Shown here piece by piece: positions 16,620 to 23,936 of a DNA stretch of 64,000 nucleotides (positions within the stretch are counted from its first letter, which is position 1; each line of letters starts with the position of its first letter). The notes beneath the pieces are model-generated. The model was not told where the DNA came from, did no database searches, and saw only the letters and a program-made list of their open reading frames with translations. The stretch is from Flavobacterium limnosediminis JC2902. GTDB lineage: Bacteria; Bacteroidota; Bacteroidia; Flavobacteriales; Flavobacteriaceae. Position numbers and translations under genes: made by a program. The stretch spans positions 124,001 through 188,000 of the forward strand of contig NZ_AVGG01000018.1 of the NCBI RefSeq assembly GCF_000498535.1. The letters run 5' to 3'.

Positions 16620-16738
16620 CATTTTCTATGTTTCCAACTACCATTATACCCACGATACTTCAGGCTATCATACAATTTCCCCCTTAACCAAACCCAGGCA
16701 ACCACCACCACAATTAACCCTAAAGTTTCATACTTCAA
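16619..16738 (-). CDS. Mini-gene repeat copy 3: 39-aa hydrophobic/basic protein
   Basis: From TTG 16738 the product is MKYETLGLIVVVVAWVWLRG followed by KLYDSLKYRG and YNGSWKHRK. An in-frame TAA four codons upstream rules out a longer N-terminus, which makes TTG the only reasonable start and supports it for copy 1. One hydrophobic segment is followed by a basic tail. The DNA repeat extends some 70 bp upstream of the start, as in copy 1. Function unknown; a small membrane-active peptide is possible. Confidence 0.5.
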   Translation of the reverse strand: MKYETLGLIVVVVAWVWLRGKLYDSLKYRGYNGSWKHRK

Positions 16739-17193
16739 AAATGTAGCTTAACCTATACTGTAATTTTTATTTGCATATTCAATTTGAGAACAATCACCAA
16801 CACATCTGATTCACGAACTTTTATTTGAAGCCATTTTATTCGATTTAAAAGTTTACATAATAAAAAAATAACCCGAAGGTTGCTTTTATTTTCTAGTTGT
16901 AAAATTGCAAATCTTTGATTATCAAAATTCTGATTTGGTATAAATAGGCTACCAACACATCTGATACATTACCCAAGGCTGTTGCAAAGAATCAGGGAAG
17001 ATTTAAACAAACCGCAAAAGAGTTTTGTCAGTATCGAAGAATTTTGCGAGTATACAGGTCTAAAATACGAACATATAGAATTGTATATTGTCGCTTAAGG
17101 TTTCAGCCTTTCAAAGTCTGGAAGCTTTGTTTTTTGTAAATCTAATTTTGCGTACCTTTAAACTGTATAACAACAACTTAAATCAGAATTCTC
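16739..17193. other. Intergenic region with repeats and a broken HTH gene
   Basis: Besides the upstream part of mini-gene copy 3, an 18-base sequence (ACCAACACATCTGAT core) occurs at about 16797 and 16950, roughly 152 bp apart. The start-less HTH fragment follows. TAATTTTG at 17143-17150 is a likely -7 box for the pterin dehydratase gene. Confidence 0.45.
16962..17098 (+). pseudogene. Start-less fragment of a helix-turn-helix protein
   Basis: One frame reads PRLLQRIREDLNKPQKSF, then VSIEEFCEYTGLKYEHIELY, and a stop. This looks like the excisionase/MerR-like 'VSVEEFCxYTGL' DNA-binding helix pair. No start codon or upstream coding sequence is present in this frame, so it is probably a remnant. 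Low confidence because it is short. Confidence 0.35.
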
Positions 17194-17445
17194 ATGGCAG
17201 CACAGAATCAATCCGGTTGGGAAGAAATAAACAATTGTCTTTACAAAAAAATTATTTTCAAAGATTTTTCAGAAGCCTTTGGTTTTATGACAAGGGTGGC
17301 GCTGATAGCCGAACAACTTAACCATCATCCCACATGGACCAATACCTGGAACAAGGTCGAAATCTGGCTGTCAACGCACTCCGCCGGAGATGTTGTTACC
17401 GATAAGGATCGCGAATTGGCCTCTAAAATAGATCGGTTAATTTAA
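17194..17445 (+). CDS. phhB: 4a-hydroxytetrahydrobiopterin dehydratase
   Basis: The 83-residue protein has the pterin-4a-carbinolamine dehydratase signature: [20 protein letters not shown], then [20 protein letters not shown] and the final [18 protein letters not shown]. The HHP motif forms the active site that regenerates the pterin cofactor of aromatic amino-acid hydroxylases. Its length is slightly short of the usual 95-105. No hydroxylase gene lies in this window. Confidence 0.9.
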   Translation: MAAQNQSGWEEINNCLYKKIIFKDFSEAFGFMTRVALIAEQLNHHPTWTNTWNKVEIWLSTHSAGDVVTDKDRELASKIDRLI

Positions 17446-17469
17446 TCGTATATCTATTCCAATAGCATA

Positions 17470-17500
17470 AAAAAAGACCGTCCCAATGAGACGGTCTTTC
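17470..17500. terminator. Bidirectional terminator
   Basis: AAAGACCGTC (17473-17482) pairs with GACGGTCTTT (17490-17499). A long T-run follows on the minus strand and a shorter one on the plus strand. It serves the convergent pterin dehydratase and BlaR1-like genes. Confidence 0.85.
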
Positions 17501-17574
17501 TGATTTTGATTTTTTCCGCTGCGCTCCAAACAATTCGGCTACGCCTCGGGTGATGATGATTTGCTGCTGTAAAG

Positions 17575-19482
17575 TTATTTTCGCGCTTTTAAGGCTTCTT
17601 CCCTTGCTTTTAGGGCTTCTTCTTTCGCTTTTAAGGCTTCCTCACGTTTTTTCATGGCTTCTTCACGCTCTTTCATCGCCTCTTTTCTTGCTTCCATCGC
17701 TTCTTTTTTTGCCTTTTCGATTTCTGGACGGATGCGCTCCATTTCTGCCTTGGTTTCGTCTTTTATCTTTTTGATGTCGATGGTTTCAATGGTTCTTTTC
17801 GTTTTGCCGTCCTTGTCTTTAGTTACGATAACGATTTTCTTATCGCCGTCCTGGATTACTTCAATTTCCTGATCGGTAACCATAATTTTATCTCCTTTAT
17901 CTCCTTTATGACCTTTATGGCCCTTTGGTCCTTTTGTATTGTAAACATTAACGGACTCAATTTCGTTGGGATCCATCGAATTGGCGAAGTCTTCAGTAAC
18001 CTTTTCTCCGTTTACCCATACTTCACGTTTATCGCCGTCCTTTTTCACAACAACTGTTTTCTTTACCGTTTTAGGTGCTTTAGGAGCTTTTGGTGCCCCG
18101 GGAGCATCTGGTGGTGCCGGTAAATCTTCTACTGCAGGAGCGTCTGGCGGAAGTGGTGGGTCAATACCTAATACATCTGCCCAATCGAAATCATTCTCAT
18201 CGCCTTCAACAATTACCTGAACGTCCTCGCCGTCTTCGCTGATGTGTTTGATTCGTTTAACTCTCGCGACGCCTTCTTCGCGTTCTCTGCCTTTTGGAGA
18301 TCCGAAACCAATGGCACTTTTCCCGTTCTCATTTATTTCCTTGAAAAAACGGATAGGTTGTATCGGAGCATCACTCGCTACTTGAGAAGTCCCTTTTCTG
18401 CCGTCTTTGTCTTTAAAATCAACTTTAATGGACGTAATTTCGCCGTTGCCGTTGCGTTTGATTTTGGATACTTTTAGGGTAACTCCAAACTCATTTTTCA
18501 GCATTTCAGCATCTTTTTTAATTTCAGCATCTGTGGTATTTTTGTCAATGACCACCGAGATTACTTTTTTAGATTCCTGACGGGTTTCAGTTCTTGGCAT
18601 CGTTTTCTCCTGCGCCAGAACTCTCATTTGAAACTGGAACATGAAAAAGGCCAGCAAAGGTAGTACAACCAAATACTTCCAGGAATTTTTCTTGTCGGAT
18701 TGATTTTTGTTTAACATAACGATTCGTTTTTTGATTAATGATTGATAAAAAGGATTGGTGATTGCAATGCATTGCGACTGCATTGTTACTTTTAACAGGG
18801 TCTTCTGATAACTCTTAATGTCTTCTATGTTTTTGGTAGCCTCGGCATCCGCGATAAACTCAAGGTTCTGAGCGATGGCTTTTTTATACAGCCATACAAT
18901 CGGATTAAACCAGAACGTGATGCAGAAAATCTGAGCCACCATCATGTCCAATGAATGCTTCTGCGCACTGTGAACAAGCTCGTGCTGCAATATGTTTTCC
19001 AATTCTTCTTCTTTTAAAGTGTTGGAATTGTACACGATATAATTAAAGAACGAAAACGGCGCTTGTACTTTTTCGGTGTCAATTAAATAGAAATTACTGC
19101 GTCGGATAGCTCTCGGCTTGTCAATCAGTTGTTTGATGGCAAAACAGTCAATGATGAATTTTAGGGTAAACATCGTAATTCCGATTCCGTACACTATCAT
19201 CAAAACCAAAAACCAGTTGATTTCAAAACCAGGTTCGGAAACCGTAACTAAATTTTGAGCTGACACTGCAGTATTGTAATCATACGCAATAGGAGTAGGG
19301 TCAACCCAAATCACTTTGGTATACGTAACGAACGGCAAGACCATCGAAGTCAGTAATCCGGCCAGTAAAAACCAGCGATTCGAATTAAAAAAGGTTTCTT
19401 TCCGAAGGAAAACAAAGTAAGCGAGATAAAAAATCCCCATCAGGGCACTCACTTTCAGCAGATAAATTCCCAAAGCTTCCAT
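17575..19482 (-). CDS. BlaR1/MecR1-family M56 peptidase with charged coiled-coil tail
   Basis: The 635-residue protein has three N-terminal membrane segments, a zinc peptidase core (HELVH 167-171, second ligand region LEFIADAEA near 208-214) and a fourth membrane segment (about 270-285). A long extracytoplasmic part follows in place of a penicillin-binding domain. That part has a Pro-rich linker (PLPPDAPAVEDLPAPPDAPG), GHKGHKGDKGDK, and ends in seven-residue repeats of the type REEALKA. The family senses envelope signals and destroys the paired BlaI repressor by proteolysis. It starts 5 bp after the blaI stop. The inducing signal is unknown; beta-lactams are not implied. Confidence 0.9.
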   Translation of the reverse strand: MEALGIYLLKVSALMGIFYLAYFVFLRKETFFNSNRWFLLAGLLTSMVLPFVTYTKVIWVDPTPIAYDYNTAVSAQNLVTVSEPGFEINWFLVLMIVYGIGITMFTLKFIIDCFAIKQLIDKPRAIRRSNFYLIDTEKVQAPFSFFNYIVYNSNTLKEEELENILQHELVHSAQKHSLDMMVAQIFCITFWFNPIVWLYKKAIAQNLEFIADAEATKNIEDIKSYQKTLLKVTMQSQCIAITNPFYQSLIKKRIVMLNKNQSDKKNSWKYLVVLPLLAFFMFQFQMRVLAQEKTMPRTETRQESKKVISVVIDKNTTDAEIKKDAEMLKNEFGVTLKVSKIKRNGNGEITSIKVDFKDKDGRKGTSQVASDAPIQPIRFFKEINENGKSAIGFGSPKGREREEGVARVKRIKHISEDGEDVQVIVEGDENDFDWADVLGIDPPLPPDAPAVEDLPAPPDAPGAPKAPKAPKTVKKTVVVKKDGDKREVWVNGEKVTEDFANSMDPNEIESVNVYNTKGPKGHKGHKGDKGDKIMVTDQEIEVIQDGDKKIVIVTKDKDGKTKRTIETIDIKKIKDETKAEMERIRPEIEKAKKEAMEARKEAMKEREEAMKKREEALKAKEEALKAREEALKARK

Positions 19483-19487
19483 AGGCT

Positions 19488-19847
19488 TTATTTTTTCTGT
19501 TCGATCATTTCTAAGATTTCTCGCAATTCTTTCGCACTGATTTTCTCTTCCTTGGCAAAAAAGGAAACCATGCTCTTATAGGAATTATTGAAATAATTTT
19601 CAATGGCAGTGTTCATAAACCCTTTTCGGTAATCCTCTTTCGTCACGATAGGGAAGTACTGGTGCGTGTTCCCAAACGCATTGTGCGACACATAGCCTTT
19701 CTCTTCCAGATTTCGGATAATCGTCGACAAGGTATTGTAATGTGGCTGATCTTCAGTGATTTCAGCCATCACTTCTTTCACAAAAGCCTTTTCCAGCTTC
19801 CATAAAATGTGCATTACTTCTTCTTCTTTGTTGGTTAATTTTTGCAT
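19488..19847 (-). CDS. BlaI/MecI-family transcriptional repressor
   Basis: The protein has 119 residues with a winged-helix N-terminus (LTNKEEEVMHILWKLEKAFV, then YNTLSTIIRNLEEKGYVSH), and a C-terminal dimerisation helix (FFAKEEKISAKELREILEMI). It represses its own operon with the M56 sensor peptidase. Two dyads in the promoter match its expected operator. The family length is normal at 115-130. Confidence 0.95.
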   Translation of the reverse strand: MQKLTNKEEEVMHILWKLEKAFVKEVMAEITEDQPHYNTLSTIIRNLEEKGYVSHNAFGNTHQYFPIVTKEDYRKGFMNTAIENYFNNSYKSMVSFFAKEEKISAKELREILEMIEQKK

Positions 19848-19864
19848 GACTGATGTTTTTATAT

Positions 19865-19949
19865 GGGCGTTACCACAAGGGTCGGGCTTTCGGCTTTATC
19901 TTTTGCTCCACTTCGTTACACAAAAGGATACCGCCTCTATCCCTAACGC
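19865..19949 (+). repeat. Flavobacterial dispersed repeat in the blaI leader
   Basis: The block begins GGGCGTTACCACAAGGGTCG and ends CCCTAACGC, with inner palindromic TTTTG...CAAAAGGAT pairing. Its first 24 bases recur inverted at 61639-61662. It lies in the untranslated leader between the blaI promoter and start, so it may fold in the mRNA. I recall closely similar blocks at many sites in Flavobacterium genomes. Confidence 0.6.
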
Positions 19950-19976
19950 AATTCTGCTATTCATTCAAGAACAGAA

Positions 19977-20021
19977 CAAACGTACAACTATATTTTTAGT
20001 TACACAACTATTTTTGTAGTT
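19977..20021 (-). promoter_or_regulatory. blaI promoter with two BlaI-type operators
   Basis: On the minus strand TTG (20005-20007) and TACGTTTG (19977-19984) form a promoter with 20-base spacing. Two 16-base dyads, AACTATATTTTTAGTT (19986-20001) and AACTATTTTTGTAGTT (20006-20021), start 20 bp apart. The first fills the spacer and the second covers the -33 element, so a bound repressor would block polymerase. The half-site differs from the classical TACA/TGTA. Confidence 0.75.
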
Positions 20022-20106
20022 AACCAACGAATTTTATAGTTTGTTTAACAAATTGAGGTCAAGTAAAAATAATGTTTTTTAAGCCAAATGATTGAAAATC
20101 AAATGA

Positions 20107-20130
20107 AAAATCCCGATTAATCGGGATTTC
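20107..20130 (-). terminator. Intrinsic terminator of T9SS cargo gene
   Basis: AAATCCCGATTAATCGGGATTT is a perfect 22-base palindrome (arms AAATCCCGATT) followed on the minus strand by TTTC. It lies 67 bp past the stop. Confidence 0.7.
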
Positions 20131-20196
20131 CATGATAGGGCTTAGTTGGCTTGCCTACCAAAAAAAGTGATAGTTAAGTTGTCGTTAAGTGGTTGG

Positions 20197-21858
20197 TTAT
20201 TCTTTAAGCAATTTTTTTGTCAGCGTTTTGTTGTCGGTAGTTTCGATAGTAATACTGTACAAACCTTTGGCCCAATTTTGTGTAGGTATGTTCAATTCCA
20301 TTGAGTCAGTTAAGTCCTTAGTAAACACATTTTGACCCAAAGTAGTATAAACCGCAACAGATTTGATTGTGGACATCGCTTTAATGTTAAAGAAACTGCT
20401 GGCAGGATTTGGATATAGCATTACGGCATTTTCCGCAGTTTCAAAATCGTTAATACCAAGCGTTGGCAGGGTAAATTTCTGGGCATATATTTTATTTTGT
20501 CCAGTAACTTTAGGTTCTGTGAAAACCACAACAGCTTCACTATTGTTAACAGGTTTAGTCAAAGTTATATGCAATTTGGGTGCACTAAAAGTAGCCACTG
20601 GAAGAGTTTGTTCCGGCCATGCAAAATAACCATTAGAATTCAAAAGTACTGCTTTGATAGGTACCGGAGATGCTCCATTGTTAATACCTTCTGTAATTAA
20701 AAAAAACGGAGTGTCGTTAATTAACTGTAATTTTCCGGCGTGCGTTCTGTAATTATTGTCGACAGGAAACACTTGTCTTGCGTTGTCGGTAAATTGTCTG
20801 GCTCCTGTAATTTTATCAAATTTCTGTATGTATTCCCCTCTAAGATCTTGGGTAGAAGGAGTGTAGCTGGACATGGCCCAAACATATTGCGAACCAGGGG
20901 CAAAGGCAATTTGAGTATCAACTTCATACAGCGTCGCATTAGTGTCAAAATCAACTCCGTTAATCCCCCAAGGCATAGTACCGTCCGGATTGATTCTTTG
21001 CACAAATGAATCTGATCGCGTTCCTGTTTTTCCGGAATAGCCATAATAAACCACATCACCGTCCTGAACACCGTTATAGGTCATAACGTTATATGCTGTT
21101 CCTTTATTTGATAATTGTGTAGGCACTGTCCATTGTGCAACACCGCTGCTGTTAAATTTTTGTGCAAACAAGGTACTGTTCACACCAGTTCCTCTTTTAT
21201 GGAATACTACCATAATTTGTTGGTTTGACAATTCAAATAGATCTGCCGGTGATGTCGGAGACGATGGATTATCGGAAAGTACGTCAACTTGAGCTGCCCA
21301 AACAGGAACTCCTGTAGAGGTGTATTTTTGTAGCTTTGATATCCCGCCGGTATTCGGCATATAATGTATTAAAACATTACCGTTTTCATTAAGATCTTCT
21401 AACGGAAGTATCGTAGGCAGGTAACCATTTCCTACACTTATTCCGTTGGGTCCCCATAACATTGTACCCATTTGGTTTATTTTGTAGGCAAAAATCGGTT
21501 GTCCGGCTGTATTTGATGTTCCGGTTACACCTACATAGAGGTTGTTTTTTGAGTCACCGGTAACTTTCATAAGTACTGTAGATGTCGACATAGGAATAGT
21601 ATTGCTGATCAACATTCCTTCTGTCCCAAACTGTTGTACACCATTAGCGTTTAATAATTGGACTCTCAATTCAAAATTTACAGGCGCAGGCACACTTTTC
21701 CAAAACACCACAAATGTGCTTCCGTTTGGACATTTAACAACTTGCTGGTCATTGTTTAATACATCGGCTACTAATGTATTAACAGCAGTATCCGTTGTCC
21801 ATTGAGCATTTCCGTAAAGAAATGTAAATAAGGCAAAAAGTAACGTAATTTTTTTCAT
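20197..21858 (-). CDS. T9SS-secreted protein with type A sorting domain
   Basis: The start is ATG 21858, which gives signal peptide MKKITLLFALFTFLYGNAQ; the 22 codons before it lack signal character. The 553-residue product has Trp/Gly-rich beta-strand segments of propeller style (QLLNANGVQQFGTEGMLI, KINQMGTMLWGPNGI, QRINPDGTMPWGINGV) and ends in a sorting domain (NAVMLYPNPASSFFNIKAM, GLYSITIETTDNKTLTKKLL). It would be exported by Sec, passed through T9SS and attached or released at the surface. Ligand or function unknown. Confidence 0.85.
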   Translation of the reverse strand: MKKITLLFALFTFLYGNAQWTTDTAVNTLVADVLNNDQQVVKCPNGSTFVVFWKSVPAPVNFELRVQLLNANGVQQFGTEGMLISNTIPMSTSTVLMKVTGDSKNNLYVGVTGTSNTAGQPIFAYKINQMGTMLWGPNGISVGNGYLPTILPLEDLNENGNVLIHYMPNTGGISKLQKYTSTGVPVWAAQVDVLSDNPSSPTSPADLFELSNQQIMVVFHKRGTGVNSTLFAQKFNSSGVAQWTVPTQLSNKGTAYNVMTYNGVQDGDVVYYGYSGKTGTRSDSFVQRINPDGTMPWGINGVDFDTNATLYEVDTQIAFAPGSQYVWAMSSYTPSTQDLRGEYIQKFDKITGARQFTDNARQVFPVDNNYRTHAGKLQLINDTPFFLITEGINNGASPVPIKAVLLNSNGYFAWPEQTLPVATFSAPKLHITLTKPVNNSEAVVVFTEPKVTGQNKIYAQKFTLPTLGINDFETAENAVMLYPNPASSFFNIKAMSTIKSVAVYTTLGQNVFTKDLTDSMELNIPTQNWAKGLYSITIETTDNKTLTKKLLKE

Positions 21859-22131
21859 GAAGAATAGTATTTGATTAAAAAATAGATTAATAACTTCTTC
21901 AAAATCATAACTGTCGGATGACAATTCAAAATGATTTATATTTCGTTTATCAAAATTATTTAATCAAAATTTCAAATTATGGTTCATGAACCTTCATAAA
22001 CTACTCATGCCGTTTTAAAAGACACTTATTTACCACTCATTTTTATATAAATGCCTTATTTTATTTAGGTTATAGGTGATTTTACTTTTTATAGTTTTCG
22101 AATTTATTTTTACTTTTAGTTCTTTCTCTTT

Positions 22132-23742
22132 TTAATTTAAGTTAACTAAATAAGTCACCAGATCAAGATTTGTATTAGTGAGTTGTAATTTTTTTCTTAA
22201 TCTGGTTCGCGCGTTTTCAAGGGATTTTATCGATTGTCCGGTAATCTGTGAAATCTCTTTAGTGGTTAAATTCAGTTTTAACAGCGCACATAACCTCTTA
22301 TCGCGATAAGTCAACTCAGGATGTTTTTCATTAAGGATATTATAGAAAGATTCATATACATGACCATAATGTAACTCAAACTCTTCCCAAACCGAATTAG
22401 CCTTATTTTCTCCTAATTGCTTTATTATCAAATCAATGGTTTGCTGGGTTTCCTTTTTAGGCGATTGTAATTTCAGCTGTTTCAAATCGTGTAAAATCTG
22501 CTCCATGATTTCTGCGCGCTGAATTTCCATCATGGAATGTGTCACAAGCTCTTTATTCTTAAGTTCAAGATTAGCGTCGAGTTCTTTCTTTTTAGATTCA
22601 AATAAATCTTTTTCAAGCTGTGCATTAGCCAGCTTATTTTTGTAACGCAGTACTAAAATGAAGAGTATCAGCATCACAATAATAAAACCGAATCCTATCA
22701 GATAGTATTTTGAATTTTCCTTACTCTCCTTAAGTATTCTCACTTCTTCATTTTCCTTGTACTGCTGCTCCAGTTTTAGTTTTTCAACATTCATGGCTTT
22801 GCCTTCAATGTTCAGACTGTCCCTGATTTCATCATAAGCTTCAAAATAGTCTGCCGCTTTTCTATGATCCCCTTTCAGTAAATACGATTTGTAAATATTG
22901 ACTACAGCGTTTTTATTTTCAAAACTGTATTTGGCATCCTTTAGTAAATCGGCAGCTTTTTGCGAATAAAACAATGCAGAATCAGCTTGCTTCTTTAATA
23001 AATACAGTTTTGAAACCGAATTGTATATCCAGGCTTTTGTTTTGTTATCCGATTTCTTGTCAGCAATAACAATGGATTTGTCAAAGTAGCTTTTCGCCAC
23101 TTTAAAGTTGTTTCGTCGCGAATAGCAAAGTCCGAGATTGTTATATAATATCATCTTCAGTTCGTCGTCCTGTAAGTTTTGGGCCAACTGTAATGATTTT
23201 TTAAAATGAATCATGGCGCTGTCTAAAATGCCGCCACTCATATATAAGGTACCTATGTTATTATGGGTTTTTGCTATGTAAACAGGTTTCTTTTGTTGGG
23301 TATGGTATTTAAGCAGATGATTAAAATAATGCATTGCTTTGTCCTTGTTATTCAATCGTGCATAAATAATTGCCAGTGAGTTTTCAAGATGGTATTTTTT
23401 TTCCTTGAGATTATCCTGCTGATAATATTCGTAGGCTTTCAGAAAGTAGGTCAGTGCGATGTCGAAGGCATCTTTTTTATTGTAGATTTCGGCAATTTTG
23501 ATGTTATTTTCAGCAGTAATTTCATCGGAATCAATGTTTTTGACCAATGATTCGGAGTGTTCAATATAATGCAATGCCCTTTTCCAATTGGAATCCTTAA
23601 GTTCATCAGCAATTTTTAGTGAAATTCTAGCCTTGTCTTTATCCTGTAGTTTCATTGTCAGGCTGTCAATTAATTTGCTGACATCATTTTGAGAATAAAC
23701 CAGTTGACCTGTAAAAAGAAGGGAAAATAAAAGTAGTCGCAT
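22132..23742 (-). CDS. Membrane TPR protein with C-terminal LuxR-type HTH
   Basis: Signal peptide MRLLLFSLLFTGQLVYSQ is followed by about six TPR units (for example KTHNNIGTLYMSGGILDSAM, ILYNNLGLCYSRRNNFKVAK). A membrane helix (YYLIGFGFIIVMLILFILVL), a coiled-coil region and an HTH (RDKRLCALLKLNLTTKEISQ, IKSLENARTRLRKKL) complete it. Periplasmic repeats could thus control a cytoplasmic DNA-binding domain through one membrane pass. This layout is common and poorly studied in Flavobacteriia. Length 536. Confidence 0.85.
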   Translation of the reverse strand: MRLLLFSLLFTGQLVYSQNDVSKLIDSLTMKLQDKDKARISLKIADELKDSNWKRALHYIEHSESLVKNIDSDEITAENNIKIAEIYNKKDAFDIALTYFLKAYEYYQQDNLKEKKYHLENSLAIIYARLNNKDKAMHYFNHLLKYHTQQKKPVYIAKTHNNIGTLYMSGGILDSAMIHFKKSLQLAQNLQDDELKMILYNNLGLCYSRRNNFKVAKSYFDKSIVIADKKSDNKTKAWIYNSVSKLYLLKKQADSALFYSQKAADLLKDAKYSFENKNAVVNIYKSYLLKGDHRKAADYFEAYDEIRDSLNIEGKAMNVEKLKLEQQYKENEEVRILKESKENSKYYLIGFGFIIVMLILFILVLRYKNKLANAQLEKDLFESKKKELDANLELKNKELVTHSMMEIQRAEIMEQILHDLKQLKLQSPKKETQQTIDLIIKQLGENKANSVWEEFELHYGHVYESFYNILNEKHPELTYRDKRLCALLKLNLTTKEISQITGQSIKSLENARTRLRKKLQLTNTNLDLVTYLVNLN

Positions 23743-23865
23743 ATCAAAAGTTACATTTCACATCGTTAAGGACATCTAAGGTACAGTTTTCCCCTTAAAA
23801 AAAAGAAATGTAATTCGGAATACATCAAAGAGGTTACGTTTTGTTGTATACTGCTTTTTTAGCAA

Positions 23866-23900
23866 CCAAAAAAGCGCATCCTTTTTTACGGGATGCGCTT
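23866..23900 (-). terminator. Intrinsic terminator of ABC/TlpA operon
   Basis: AAGCGCATCC (23872-23881) pairs perfectly with GGATGCGCTT (23891-23900). On the minus strand the hairpin is followed by a T6 run, 37 bp past the stop of the fusion gene. Confidence 0.85.
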
Positions 23901-23936
23901 GGCGTTGGTTCAGGTGCTTTTTGCTTTAATTTAGAA

